Below, piece by piece: positions 7,778 to 17,429 of a stretch of 44,967 nt of DNA. Source of the DNA: Prochlorococcus marinus bv. HNLC1 (GTDB lineage: Bacteria > Cyanobacteriota > Cyanobacteriia > PCC-6307 > Cyanobiaceae); NCBI GenBank assembly GCA_000218705.1, contig GL947594.1, positions 38,546 through 83,512 of the forward strand, given 5' to 3'. The notes below the pieces were generated by a model that ran no database searches, was not told the origin of the DNA, and saw nothing but the letters and a program-made list of their open reading frames with translations. The first letter of the stretch is position 1; every line of letters begins with the position of its first letter. The position numbers and the translations under genes are program-made.

Positions 7778-9343
7778 TTGAAATTCATTTTTATACTTTG
7801 TTTCAGTTTTTTTAATTTCTTTTCAGCAAATTTTACTTCAAAAGCTGCTGAAAAGATAAATATCAAATTTGAAGAAATGTCTATTCCAATTTCAATAGAT
7901 GAATTATCAAGATTAGATAAACTTAATCAAGATTCTACCGAAATAATAGAGTGGTTTAGGAATAATGGTTTAGAAAAAATTTTTGAATTATCAAAATATT
8001 TAAAATTTCCGATATTTAAGCAAGATGGTTTTTCAAAACAAATTTTAAGAAGTTGGATTGGGAAAAAAGTTCTTTCTGAATTAAGTAATACTTTTATAGT
8101 GCCAAATGATATTAATGGGATTCAAGTATTTAATACTATTGAAAAATTATTAGAACAAGAAAAAGAGGTATCTACAATTGATATATTAAAAACTATACCG
8201 GTAAAAGAAATTCAACTTGATGTAGATAATTTAATTAAGATTGTATCCTCTTGGAAAAAAGCTTTGGAGGAACAGCAAACTTATACTAAAAAATTAAAAT
8301 TTTTAGATAATAATGAAGAAAATATAAGTTTAATCTTCAATCATAATAGCGACTTAGATACTAAATCTTATCGAATAAGCTTAAAAGCACCTCATAGAGA
8401 AGAACCTTTATCTCTAAAAATTTGGATGCCAGAAATAAATCTTAAAAAAGATTTAATAATTTTTATGCCTGGTTTAGGGGGAGATATTAATAATTTTAGT
8501 TGGTTAGGGTCAGGCTTAAGTAAAAAAGGTTGGCCAGTGATATTTATAGAGCATAAGGGCAGTGACTCAGTTGCATTGAATGCATCGATTAAAGGTGATG
8601 AAGCACTCCCTGGGGGTGCTGATATTTATCTATACCGTATAAAAGACTTAGATTTTGTAATTAATTCATATAAGCAAGGTCAGCTTGGTTTTAAAAATAG
8701 TAGTTCATATATTTTAATGGGACATTCTCTTGGAGCTTTAATTTCTATGTTGTACGAGGGTAATCCACCTAATAATGAATTTATATCAAGGTGTGAAAAT
8801 GCTTTAAATGATTTTGCTTTAACTAATTTATCAAAGCTGCTTCAATGCCAATTATCAGAGATACCTATTCCAGAATTTGAAAAATCTAAAGAATTAAAAG
8901 CAATAGTTGGTTTTAATAGCTTCGGAAGTTTAATTTGGTCAAATAAAAAGAATTCAGGTATCGATGTCCCAATATTATTTATTGGAGGAACTTTTGATTT
9001 GATTACACCTCTAATAAGTGAACAATTTAAATTATTTTTAGCAAATGAATCAAATAAATTAAATAGATTTCTAATAATTGAAGGTGCAAGCCATTTCTCT
9101 CCTATAAGAGTATTAAATAAAAATTTAAGTCAAATGAATGGTAATGATGTTTTTAAAATTAAAGAAGATTTTATTGGTATAAATCCTTATAAATTTCAAA
9201 ATCTTACATTGAAAATAATTATCCAATTTCTAATTGATTTTGAGAAAAAAGAAGGTCTAAAACTTGTCCAAAAGCAGAATATAGATAATCTGAATTTCCA
9301 TATTTTTGGAGAAAAAGAATTGAAGAAATTATTAAACAATTAA
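7778..9343 (+). CDS. Exported alpha/beta hydrolase (DUF1400-type)
   Basis: 521 residues beginning at TTG 7778. An in-frame stop lies 9 bases upstream and an AAGGA Shine-Dalgarno lies at 7763-7767, so TTG is the likely start. Residues 1-23 are a signal peptide ending in SKAA. Residues about 24-150 resemble the helical DUF1400 domain common in cyanobacterial secreted lipase-like proteins. The hydrolase domain has an oxyanion-type MPGLGGD, the nucleophile elbow GHSLG with Ser317, an Asp candidate in GGTFDLITP (Asp407) and a His candidate in GASHFSP (His439), so the triad looks complete. The natural substrate is unknown; esters or lipids are plausible. The stop overlaps the leftward permease gene by 4 bases. 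Confidence 0.85.
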   Translation: MKFIFILCFSFFNFFSANFTSKAAEKINIKFEEMSIPISIDELSRLDKLNQDSTEIIEWFRNNGLEKIFELSKYLKFPIFKQDGFSKQILRSWIGKKVLSELSNTFIVPNDINGIQVFNTIEKLLEQEKEVSTIDILKTIPVKEIQLDVDNLIKIVSSWKKALEEQQTYTKKLKFLDNNEENISLIFNHNSDLDTKSYRISLKAPHREEPLSLKIWMPEINLKKDLIIFMPGLGGDINNFSWLGSGLSKKGWPVIFIEHKGSDSVALNASIKGDEALPGGADIYLYRIKDLDFVINSYKQGQLGFKNSSSYILMGHSLGALISMLYEGNPPNNEFISRCENALNDFALTNLSKLLQCQLSEIPIPEFEKSKELKAIVGFNSFGSLIWSNKKNSGIDVPILFIGGTFDLITPLISEQFKLFLANESNKLNRFLIIEGASHFSPIRVLNKNLSQMNGNDVFKIKEDFIGINPYKFQNLTLKIIIQFLIDFEKKEGLKLVQKQNIDNLNFHIFGEKELKKLLNN

Positions 9344-10362
9344 TATTTTATTCGAGGATCGAAAAATGCAATCATAATATCTATTAATAGATTAATTGAA
9401 ATAATTATTATTGAAGTAACAATTACTATCCCTTGAACAAGGTTATAGTCTCTTTGTAAGATTGCTTCTTGCAACTTTAATGCTAATCCTGGCCATGAGA
9501 ATGTAACTTCAATAAGTAATGCTCCACCTGCTAAAGAAGCTATTGCAAAGCCGGTTATAGTAAAAATGGGTATTAATGCATTTGGAAAAGCATAATTTAA
9601 TAGAATATTTTTCTCATTTATCCCTCTGCAAGTAGCTGCATCTATGTAATCGCTTTTATAAGCTTTCTCAAGATTTAATCTTAAAGATCTACTAAAAATA
9701 CCACTTAAAAGAAATCCTAGTGTAAATGAGGGAAGAGCTAAATGATATACAGCCCCTTGAAATGCATTAAAATCATTTTTTAAAATACTATCCAAAATAA
9801 AAAATCCTGTAATACTATGAGGATTTTCAGCTATTGGAAATCTTCCTCCGATAGGCAGGACTCTCAAAATAACAGAAAATATTAATTGCATCATCATGGC
9901 TCCCCAAAAAGGAGGGATTGCATAAGAACTTATACCAATTATCCTTGAAATATAATCATATTTTTTATTTTTATTCTTTAATCCCATATAACCTAGAGGA
10001 AAACCAATAAAAATAGCTATTAAAATTGAAAATAAACCTAGTTCAATTGTTGCAGGAAGTGCATTGCGAATTATTTGTATAACTGGTTCTTGGTTACTGA
10101 GAGAATCACCTAAATTGAAATTTATTAGATTTTTAAGATAGTTTATATATTGAATATGTATCGATTGATTTAATCCAAGCTTACTTCTCATCAACTCTCT
10201 TGCTTCCTGGTCTGCTCCAGATCCTAAAATTGCATCAATAGGATCTCCAGGTGCAATTCTCAAAAGTATAAATATTAAAGAAGATATAATCCATAAATTT
10301 AAAGGAATCAACGATATCTTGATAAGTGTGTAATTAAATACGTTTTTTAGATTACTTTTCAT
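9340..10362 (-). CDS. Peptide/nickel-type ABC transporter permease (DppB/OppB family)
   Basis: 340 residues from ATG 10362; GTG 10377 would extend it by 5 residues. It is a binding-protein-dependent permease with about six membrane helices. Features are the N-terminal signature RIAPGDPIDAILG after helix 1, and the cytoplasmic EAA loop DYIDAATCRGINEKNILLNYAFPNALIP, which contacts the ATPase. Known relatives import di- and oligopeptides. The binding protein ends 11 bases inside this gene, so the two are translationally coupled. The usual partners, a DppC permease and DppD/F ATPases, are absent from the window and must be encoded elsewhere if the system is complete. Confidence 0.9.
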   Translation of the reverse strand: MKSNLKNVFNYTLIKISLIPLNLWIISSLIFILLRIAPGDPIDAILGSGADQEARELMRSKLGLNQSIHIQYINYLKNLINFNLGDSLSNQEPVIQIIRNALPATIELGLFSILIAIFIGFPLGYMGLKNKNKKYDYISRIIGISSYAIPPFWGAMMMQLIFSVILRVLPIGGRFPIAENPHSITGFFILDSILKNDFNAFQGAVYHLALPSFTLGFLLSGIFSRSLRLNLEKAYKSDYIDAATCRGINEKNILLNYAFPNALIPIFTITGFAIASLAGGALLIEVTFSWPGLALKLQEAILQRDYNLVQGIVIVTSIIIISINLLIDIMIAFFDPRIKY

Positions 10363-11941
10363 TTTTAACCAGTTCACTCATATTTATAATTCCTGCACCA
10401 TTAAAAACTGGTTTTGATATGTATTTTTGAGCCCAAGCTTTCTGAGAAGATGCCCAAATAGGTATATAAGGCAATGATTTCGATGCTATTTTTTCTATTT
10501 CAAGAAGTTTATTTAATCTTTCAACTCCCTCAAGATTTTCACTCTCTTTAAATAATTTCTCCACTTTTTCTGAAGCCCAAAAACTGCCACTAAAAACAGA
10601 CTCCCCTTTTAAACAGTTATTTCCAATAAACTTTTCACAACTTAGTAAAGGGGAGAGATAAGCCTCTGGGTCTGAATATGCACCAGTCCAATCAAGAATC
10701 ACTGAAGGATATATCCCTTCACTTAAATTTTTATAAATTGTTGTAGATTCAACTCCATTAATGCTTATAGAAAAACAATCTTTCATTTCTGCTTTAACAC
10801 TTTGCTGCCAATAAAAAGCTATCAATTTATCTGTAGGTACATTAGATCTATAAGTAAGCGGTAAATTAAAAATATTACCATCACAATACCCTTGCTCTTT
10901 AAAAATTCTCTTGGATTCCTTAGGATCAAAATCTGGCCAAGAAACAGAATTGTCTTTTTTAAATATTAATGGAATTAATGATGTGCTGAATTTCTTAAAC
11001 TGAAACTTACTTTGTTTCTTATTAATTCTCTATTTAAACTTTTTGCTATTGCTAATCTTATATCAATATTATTTAAAGGTATTTTATTTGTCCGTAAACT
11101 TATAAAGCTTATTTCTATTGGTGCACTTTTATTTTCTTGTATATCTTTTTTTTGACTAAGTAAATTTAGGCTATAACGCAAAGTATCTTCAATTGAATTT
11201 GATAAAAGTACATCAACTTGCTTACTTATAAAAGCACCATATAAAGCTGAAGAATTATTATATCCAATAAAATTAATGCCATTATTTTTAGTTTTATTAC
11301 CCCAATAACTTTTATTAGGGGACAAAGTTTGTATTTCATTAGAGAATCTTTTTAATTTATATTTTCCAGTACCAATAAAATTATTATTTAGAAATTTATC
11401 GAAATGATCTTTATAAAACTCTGGAGAAATAGGTGTCAAATTTATAGAGGTTAATAAACCCTCTATTGAACTCGATGGATTATTTAGATTAATTATTAGT
11501 AATTCCTTTGTTGGAGTTTCTATTGATTTTATTTTTTTATTTAAAATATAATTTAATGTACCAATATTTTGAAATCGTTCTATAGTAAATTTCATAGAAG
11601 ATGAATCAAATGGGGTCCCATCGTGAAAAAGAATATTTTTTTTTAATTTAATAGAAATTTTTAACTTGTCTTCGGAAATAATTGGCTTAGAGTCTGCTAG
11701 CTTTGGTATCAATTCACCTTTATTATTTAGTTCATAAAGAGTATCACCTAAGGCATTTAATAATTGGTAGGATTTCAAAGTACTTACTCTCGCTGGATCT
11801 ATAGATTCAATTTTTCCCGGAACTTGCAATTGTTATATTTTGAGATGGATTAATTTTATTTGTACATGAATATTGTGAAAAAATAGCTATTACAGTACAA
11901 GTTATAGAAATTTTTCTTCTAAAATATTTTAATTTATTCAT
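10352..11941 (-). CDS. Peptide-type ABC transporter substrate-binding lipoprotein (SBP family 5), frameshifted twice
   Basis: 529 residues after two repairs. The start at ATG 11941 gives MNKLKYFRRK and a hydrophobic segment ending at a lipobox-like QYSC near residue 26, so the protein is probably a lipoprotein facing the periplasm. The first frame then stops; removing one base in the GGGAAAAA tract near 11811-11818 joins ASSGKIESIDPARV, the family-5 signature region. The second break near 10976-10984 (one base missing) joins NSAH to SLIPLIFKK. The C-terminal part contains DWTGAYSDPEAYLSPL and PIWASSQKAWAQ, typical of the family. It binds oligopeptides or similar ligands and hands them to the co-transcribed permease. 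The written sequence cannot make it in one piece. Confidence 0.85.
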
Positions 11942-11952
11942 TATTTAATAAA

Positions 11953-12201
11953 CTATTTACTCTTTATTTCACATGAAGATGAAATCGTGATTTTATTTAG
12001 TGATAATTCAAAAGTTTCATATTTACAAAAATTAAGAGGCCACTCTCTTACCCAGCAAATATTCATCTTAGGGTTAAATCCAATTACTTGATAATTCTTT
12101 TCGGAATTAATTATTTTTATACATTTTCCAATATCAATATATTTTTTGATTTCATTAAAAGAATCAATATTTTTTTTTAATTTATATTTAGTACTACTCA
12201 T
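11953..12201 (-). CDS. Conserved small hypothetical protein
   Basis: 82 residues with a basic N-terminus (STKYKLKKNID). A probable small beta-rich segment, IGKCIKIINSEKNYQVIGFNPKM followed by CWVREWPLNFCKYETFELSL, comes next. No membrane helix or signal peptide is visible. I do not recognise the family, though the Trp/Cys-containing core does not look like random translated AT-rich DNA. It ends 11 bases upstream of the binding-protein start and is transcribed in the same direction, between hom and the transport pair. Confidence 0.6.
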   Translation of the reverse strand: MSSTKYKLKKNIDSFNEIKKYIDIGKCIKIINSEKNYQVIGFNPKMNICWVREWPLNFCKYETFELSLNKITISSSCEIKSK

Positions 12202-12260
12202 CTACCATAAAATTATTTCTTCTTTGATTAAACAAGTTATTTTACTTTTTGCAAATTAAT

Positions 12261-13577
12261 TTAAATACAATTTAATTGAGCAGCAATAAATTTAACTTCT
12301 GGTAATGCATTTAATTGGTTTTTAGAAATATCAATATTACCATTTGAGACATGATGTGTTATTACAACTATTTCTGCTTCATTTTCCCTAGCGTCTAATT
12401 GAATAATAGATTCTATAGATACATCATTATTCCCAAAAATATTTCCGATTTTACCTATAACACCAGGTGTATCTTCACAAATAATTCTAAGATAATTTTT
12501 CTTTCTTATTTCTTCGGAATTTATAACATGGCATTTTCTCCAGAAATTAAAAGATAATAAAGGATCAATAAATCTATCTTTAGAAATATTCTTTTTCATT
12601 GAAAGGGCTTTCAGATTCAAGATATCTGATACAACGGAAGATGCTGTAGGACCACTTCCTGCTCCAGGCCCATAAAGCATTATTTCTCCAACAGGATCAC
12701 CTTCTACAAGTATTGCATTATTGACACCTTCAATAGTAGATAAGGGATGACTTTTAGGTATTAGTGTTGGACCAACCCAAATATTTAGAGGAAGAGAATC
12801 CTTCCCATAATTATCTTTATTTCGTTCCGAAACTGCTAATAATTTAATTTCAAAACCTAATTTATCGGCATATTCAATATCTTTTAAGTCAATTTTATTT
12901 ATACCTTCTGTATCAATTTTGTTTCGATCAATTTTTCCTCCAAAAGCTAATTCTGAAAGAATTGAGATTTTATCTGCAGCATCTTGTCCTTCAACATCTG
13001 CACTTGGATCTAGTTCGGCATATCCAAGTTTTTGCGCCAGATCTAAACTTTCTTTAAAAGCTGCTTTCTCAGTTGACATTTTTGACAAGATAAAATTTGT
13101 AGTCCCATTTATTATCCCTGCCATTTTTATAATTTGATTACTTTTTAAAGATCTTTTCAGAGGCTCGATAATAGGTATGCCTCCACAAACTGCAGCTTCA
13201 AATAGTATGTAGGCTCCATTTTCTAAAGCGACTTTATGAATTTCTTCTCCATATCTAGCCATAACTGCTTTATTCGCGGTAACAACTGATTTCCCATTCC
13301 TCAAGGATTTTAAAATAATATTCTTAGCAATATCAGTTCCTCCCATAACCTCAACTATTACATCAATAGAAGGATCATCTATTAATTTGTTGGGATCATT
13401 TATAAGTAAATTTTTCTCTATATTAACTTCTCTTTTCTTGGAAATATTTTTAACTACTATATTTGCAATTTCAATCTGTTTTAAAATTGGATGAGTGTCT
13501 TTTTCTCCCTTTAGAATTTGATATACACCTTTACCAACAGTTCCAAAACCAATAATGCCTATTCTCAATTTATCCAT
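12261..13577 (-). CDS. hom: Homoserine dehydrogenase
   Basis: 438 residues, the length of a monofunctional homoserine dehydrogenase. It reduces aspartate-semialdehyde to homoserine on the way to threonine and methionine. The Rossmann nucleotide-binding motif GIIGFGTVGKGVY is at residues 7-19, the substrate and catalytic region contains GGIPIIEPLK, GIINGTTNFIL and LAQKLGYAELDPSADVEG, and a C-terminal ACT regulatory domain follows (about residues 355-430, PGVIGKIGNIFG). It starts at ATG 13577. It heads leftward in a run of housekeeping genes with sufE 32 bases upstream. Confidence 0.97.
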   Translation of the reverse strand: MDKLRIGIIGFGTVGKGVYQILKGEKDTHPILKQIEIANIVVKNISKKREVNIEKNLLINDPNKLIDDPSIDVIVEVMGGTDIAKNIILKSLRNGKSVVTANKAVMARYGEEIHKVALENGAYILFEAAVCGGIPIIEPLKRSLKSNQIIKMAGIINGTTNFILSKMSTEKAAFKESLDLAQKLGYAELDPSADVEGQDAADKISILSELAFGGKIDRNKIDTEGINKIDLKDIEYADKLGFEIKLLAVSERNKDNYGKDSLPLNIWVGPTLIPKSHPLSTIEGVNNAILVEGDPVGEIMLYGPGAGSGPTASSVVSDILNLKALSMKKNISKDRFIDPLLSFNFWRKCHVINSEEIRKKNYLRIICEDTPGVIGKIGNIFGNNDVSIESIIQLDARENEAEIVVITHHVSNGNIDISKNQLNALPEVKFIAAQLNCI

Positions 13578-13609
13578 TTTCTATAAATGTAGATAGTTTT
13601 AATTTTATA

Positions 13610-14038
13610 TTATTGTGTATTTAAAAATTCATTTGCTTGAGATTTCATTTTTATTAAAATATTTAAAAATCCATTAGATCTTGAAGGAGTTAGACTTTTT
13701 TTTAAACCTGTATCTTCTATAAAATTATTATTTAAATTTAAAATCTCTTGTGGTGATAAATCATTTAAACCACTGATTAAAAAAGATAATAAACCTCTTG
13801 TAATTAAGGCATCAGAAAAACCTTGCCAATATATTTTACCTTCTTTAATTGTGCCTTTAACATATACTTCTGAAACACATCCTTTTACTTTATTTTCTGG
13901 AATTAATATTTCATTATTAGGAGACGGTAATTTTTTCCCAAGCCATAAAATATATTCATATTTTCTTTTTGGATCATTTGTTGATTTTAGCTTTTTAACT
14001 ATATTATTTAAATTGCAATAAACTTCCTTATTTTCCAT
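13610..14038 (-). CDS. sufE: Cysteine desulfurase-activating sulfur acceptor SufE
   Basis: 142 residues. SufE accepts persulfide sulfur from the cysteine desulfurase SufS and passes it to the SUF Fe-S cluster scaffold. The acceptor Cys lies in KVKGCVSEVY near residue 50, preceded by the family pattern YEYILWLGKKLP and followed by DALITRGLLSFLISGLNDLSPQEIL and TPSRSNGFLNIL. All are diagnostic of SufE. The desulfurase and SufBCD are not in the window. It lies 25 bases after the folate cyclo-ligase gene on the same strand. Confidence 0.94.
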   Translation of the reverse strand: MENKEVYCNLNNIVKKLKSTNDPKRKYEYILWLGKKLPSPNNEILIPENKVKGCVSEVYVKGTIKEGKIYWQGFSDALITRGLLSFLISGLNDLSPQEILNLNNNFIEDTGLKKSLTPSRSNGFLNILIKMKSQANEFLNTQ

Positions 14039-14063
14039 CCTTAGTTAAATAATAATTATTTTA

Positions 14064-14609
14064 TTATATAAAAATTTCATTATCAGTAATGAATCCGTTT
14101 AAAGGAATATCCCAATTATCTTTAGTTAAAAAACTTTTACTTACACATTTATTGGTAAGTACTCCAATGCAAGGTATTAATCTCCAATCTTTATTAGCCC
14201 TAAGTTTGTCATAATAACCACCACCATAGCCAAGACGGTTTAATTTTTTGTCAACAGATAAACAAGGAACAAAAATATATGATATTTGTCTTGAATTTAA
14301 TAAATCTGAATTATTTGGAGCAAAAATCCCTTCTTGATCTTTTATTAAAGGAGTATCATCCCAAATATAAAAATCAATTCTTTTGCTTAAATTGCATTTT
14401 GGTAAAGCTAAAGGATATTTTTTTCTTAATTCCCTTAAATCTACTTCATCTTTTAAAGGCCAGTAAATTGCAAAAAATTTATTAATCCATTTATTTCTAT
14501 CCAAAGTTGTTAAGAATCTTTCTACATTTTCTTTAACACTCTCCCTCTCAGATAATGAGCTTTCACTCATTATTTTTTTAAATTTAACTCTTTCAAAACT
14601 TTTAATCAT
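14064..14609 (-). CDS. 5-formyltetrahydrofolate cyclo-ligase
   Basis: 181 residues. The enzyme converts 5-formyl-tetrahydrofolate to 5,10-methenyl-tetrahydrofolate with ATP, recovering a dead-end folate. The nucleotide-binding C-terminal motif RLGYGGGYYDKL is unmistakable (about residues 126-137), with FAIYWPLKDEVDL, the ALPKC region and DIPLNGFITDNEIFI in the family order. The N-terminal basic helix is more divergent than usual. The start is ATG 14609; a second ATG 13 codons in is possible. It sits 18 bases after ruvC in a leftward run. Confidence 0.92.
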   Translation of the reverse strand: MIKSFERVKFKKIMSESSLSERESVKENVERFLTTLDRNKWINKFFAIYWPLKDEVDLRELRKKYPLALPKCNLSKRIDFYIWDDTPLIKDQEGIFAPNNSDLLNSRQISYIFVPCLSVDKKLNRLGYGGGYYDKLRANKDWRLIPCIGVLTNKCVSKSFLTKDNWDIPLNGFITDNEIFI

Positions 14610-14627
14610 TTTTATAAATGAGAATTT

Positions 14628-15098
14628 TTAATTTATTAATTCATTAAATTTAGTTAATGCAATAGCTAATGCATCTGCGGAGTCATCAGGTTTGGGAGGA
14701 TAATCAAGTTTTAAACTATACATTACTGAATCTAATATATCTTTTTTAGTGGCTTTACCAAATCCAGTAATTGTTAGTTTTATTTGAGCTGGTGCATATT
14801 CAGTTATAGGTATATTAAAAGATCCTAGAGTCATCATAATTACACCTCTTGCTTGAACAACACTTATTGTGGTACTTGATTTATAAAAAAAGTATTTTTC
14901 TACAGCTGCATAATCGGGTTTCCATTTATTAATTAATTCTTTGAGATCCATGAAAATCTCAAGAAGTCTATTTTCTTCTTTCTGATCTTTTTTTGTTTCG
15001 ATAATTCCACAATCAAGAAGAGTCTTTTCATTTCTCTTAACTTCAATTATTCCATAGCCTACTCTTGCTAATCCAGGATCTATTCCAATAATTATCAA
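14628..15098 (-). CDS. ruvC: Holliday junction resolvase RuvC
   Basis: 156 residues. RuvC cleaves Holliday junctions symmetrically in recombination with RuvAB. All catalytic acidic residues are recognisable: Asp7 in GIDPG, Glu67 in AAVEKYFF, and the Asp139/Asp142 pair in PDDSADALA. The start is an unusual TTG (15096-15098), 2 bases after the chlI stop; no better in-frame ATG exists before the catalytic IGIDPG, so translation probably relies on coupling to chlI. It is the second gene of the chlI-ruvC pair. Confidence 0.96.
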   Translation of the reverse strand: MIIIGIDPGLARVGYGIIEVKRNEKTLLDCGIIETKKDQKEENRLLEIFMDLKELINKWKPDYAAVEKYFFYKSSTTISVVQARGVIMMTLGSFNIPITEYAPAQIKLTITGFGKATKKDILDSVMYSLKLDYPPKPDDSADALAIALTKFNELIN

Positions 15099-15100
15099 TA

Positions 15101-16192
15101 TTAATCCTCATTTATTGCTAGTTGAAATTTTGATAAGTTTTCTTTCTCATCAATTTCAAAAACTTTGCAAAACGCTTTTATTACCTTTTCTCCAGAGTCA
15201 ACTTGTTCAAGAGGATCTTTTCTTAATCGATGTCTCAATGAGCAAGTTATTACTCTCGCTACATCGTCATCGGAAACTTCATCTCTCCCTTCAAATGCTG
15301 CGATTGCTTTGGCAGATCTATTAGTGACAATATCACCTCTTAATCCATCAACATCTAATTCTCCGCAAATAGCAGAAATATTTAATCTTAAATCATCATC
15401 AATTTTTACTTTACTTAGATTCTTTTGAGCCGCTACAACCTTTTCCTGGAGCTCAGATTGTTTTTCATTCATTATATTTGTAAATCCTTCTGGATCATTA
15501 TCAAAAGAGGTTCTTTGATCAACTACTTTAACTCTTAAATCAGCATCTCTTACAGTTTTTACTTCAACACTCATTCCAAATCTGTCCAATAACTGTGGTC
15601 TAAGTTCACCTTCCTCTGGATTCCCAGAGCCTATTAGAACAAATCTAGCTGGATGCCTAACTGATACTCCTTCTCTTTCAACTGTATTCCATCCAGAAGC
15701 TGCAGAATCTAAAAGTACATCAACTAAATGATCATCTAATAAATTTACTTCATCAACATATAAAAGACCTCTATTGGCCTTGGCTAAAAGCCCAGGTTCG
15801 AAAGCTTTAATGCCTTCGCTCAAAGCTTTTTCAATATCAATTGTTCCACATAATCTATCCTCAGTCGCTCCTAAGGGTAGATCGACCATTGGTACTTGTT
15901 TGTTATCAAGCTCAAGATTGTTTCCTTCTCCAATTCTTTCAAGAACTTCTTGACTCTGTAAATCAGGATCATTTGGAGAACTATTATATGGATCTCCTTT
16001 GACTACTTCAATAGCCGGTAATAGATCTGCCAAAGCTCTAATAGTAGTAGACTTTCCGGTGCCTCTATCACCCATTATCATTACACCTCCAATTCTTGGA
16101 TCAATTACATTTAAAAGAAGTGCTAATTTCATTTCTTCTTGCCCAATAACTGCTGTAAAAGGGAAAACTCTTCTTTTCTTGGTTAGATTCAC
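15101..16192 (-). CDS. chlI: Magnesium chelatase ATPase subunit I
   Basis: 363 residues, the usual length for ChlI. It is the AAA+ motor of Mg-chelatase, which inserts Mg2+ into protoporphyrin IX as the first committed step of chlorophyll synthesis, together with ChlD and ChlH (not in the window). Walker [10 protein letters not shown] is at residues 41-49, Walker B in [10 protein letters not shown], and the sensor region in [19 protein letters not shown]. The ChlI-specific N-terminus [13 protein letters not shown] and C-terminal lid helices are intact. A 150-base non-coding gap upstream probably contains its promoter. No terminator is seen after it, and ruvC follows at 2 bases. Confidence 0.98.
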   Translation of the reverse strand: MNLTKKRRVFPFTAVIGQEEMKLALLLNVIDPRIGGVMIMGDRGTGKSTTIRALADLLPAIEVVKGDPYNSSPNDPDLQSQEVLERIGEGNNLELDNKQVPMVDLPLGATEDRLCGTIDIEKALSEGIKAFEPGLLAKANRGLLYVDEVNLLDDHLVDVLLDSAASGWNTVEREGVSVRHPARFVLIGSGNPEEGELRPQLLDRFGMSVEVKTVRDADLRVKVVDQRTSFDNDPEGFTNIMNEKQSELQEKVVAAQKNLSKVKIDDDLRLNISAICGELDVDGLRGDIVTNRSAKAIAAFEGRDEVSDDDVARVITCSLRHRLRKDPLEQVDSGEKVIKAFCKVFEIDEKENLSKFQLAINED

Positions 16193-16343
16193 TTTGTTTT
16201 CTTAACTAAAATTCTTATGAATTTTGATGTTACTTCAGATATTGATATTAGTAAATATCATTTAGAAAAAACATAAATAGATTTATTATTTTTTTTATTT
16301 GGTTAATTAAAAAATAATAAATTAGAAATCTACTTTAGTAAAT

Positions 16344-17102
16344 TTATATTTTATTTCTATTATCAAGTGCCCAATTTATTTGATGAACGATTCCTCTTAA
16401 AATATCTAACTCATGCTTAGATGTCTCAGATCTGTATATATATTTTTTAAATTTACTTATTTTTGCATTTAAAGTATGAGGTAGTACATAACCAGTTTTT
16501 AGTAAAAGTTTTTCTATCTCTAAAAATGAATCTTCTATCTGTTTTGAAGTAGCAAAATCTAACTCTTTTTTTGGCAGCATATTATCAGCTTTTGTAATCT
16601 TTGATAATTCATATAAAACGATAGAAACCGCATGAGATAAATTCAAGGAAGGGAAATTTCTATGAGTATTAATGTTAAAAACTTTATGAGCCATTAGTAA
16701 TTCTCTATTTGTTAAACCTCTATCCTCTCGACCAAAAAGGATTGCTAAGTTTTTTACTTCTTTAAAATTTCTAATCCATGTAGAAATATTTTCTAGAGAA
16801 TCTTGATTGTGATCTTTTTGGTAGTGAATTCTTCCACAAGTTGCAAGTACTAAATCACAATCTGAAATTGAATCTATAAGAGATTCATATATATTAGATT
16901 CTTTTATAAATTTAATTCCTTTCAGGGCCATCTTTTTGGTCTCTAGAGAATAGATATCGCATTTTGGTGAAACTATTCTTAATTGATCAACATTGAAATT
17001 TGAACACAATCTTGCAATGCTTCCTACATTAAGAGGCCCACTTGGTTCAACTAAAATGATTTTAAGATTAAAATTAGTTTCTTTGAGATTCAATTTACGC
17101 AA
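16344..17102 (-). CDS. SPOUT-family RNA methyltransferase (TrmJ-like)
   Basis: 252 residues. SPOUT-fold 2'-O-ribose methyltransferase of the TrmH/TrmJ group, acting on tRNA or rRNA with S-adenosylmethionine. The three knot motifs are present: EPSGPLNVGSIARLC (motif 1), ILFGREDRGLTNREL (motif 2) and NLSHAVSIVLYEL (motif 3). The C-terminal HTLNAKISKFKKYIYRSETSKHELDILRGIVHQINWAL resembles the TrmJ extension, which points to position 32 of tRNA, but this is an inference. An in-frame stop immediately precedes TTG 17102, so the start is TTG 17102 or a second TTG three codons on. Confidence 0.85.
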   Translation of the reverse strand: MRKLNLKETNFNLKIILVEPSGPLNVGSIARLCSNFNVDQLRIVSPKCDIYSLETKKMALKGIKFIKESNIYESLIDSISDCDLVLATCGRIHYQKDHNQDSLENISTWIRNFKEVKNLAILFGREDRGLTNRELLMAHKVFNINTHRNFPSLNLSHAVSIVLYELSKITKADNMLPKKELDFATSKQIEDSFLEIEKLLLKTGYVLPHTLNAKISKFKKYIYRSETSKHELDILRGIVHQINWALDNRNKI

Positions 17103-17309
17103 CTAAAAACCTAAAAAAAGATCCTTTGCATATAAAAGTTATCATAATTATTTAAATTAATTTTTATTTATAACCATAAACTCAAATTTAATTTACTTGA
17201 ATTAGATTAATCATAAATTTTTGATGGTATTTTCTGCTGCATTAGATGAAGATAGTAATGCAAAAAATATTTTTTATGTAAGAATTAATATATAGATGAA
17301 TACAAGACA

Positions 17310-17429
17310 ATGATTGAACCTTTACTTTGTGGAATTGTTTTAGGGTTAGTTCCTATTACTCTCTTGGGTTTATTTGTTAGTGCATGGAATCAATACAGGA
17401 GAGGATCAGGGATGTTAGATTTTGACTAA
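17310..17429 (+). CDS. petG: Cytochrome b6f complex subunit V
   Basis: 39 residues. PetG is a one-helix subunit required for assembly and stability of the cytochrome b6f complex in the thylakoid. The sequence begins [20 protein letters not shown], continues [12 protein letters not shown] and ends LDFD, matching PetG along its full length with the helix at about residues 5-27. It starts at ATG 17310-17312 and its last 15 bases overlap the end of the leftward rsmD. The 207-base upstream gap (17103-17309), shared with the divergent TrmJ-like gene, should contain its promoter. Confidence 0.97.
   Translation: MIEPLLCGIVLGLVPITLLGLFVSAWNQYRRGSGMLDFD

Noticed and set aside
17224..17295. 23-codon ORF (MVFSAALDEDSN...) upstream of petG.
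   Set aside because: Too short, no Shine-Dalgarno, no recognised small photosystem protein; more likely petG leader DNA.
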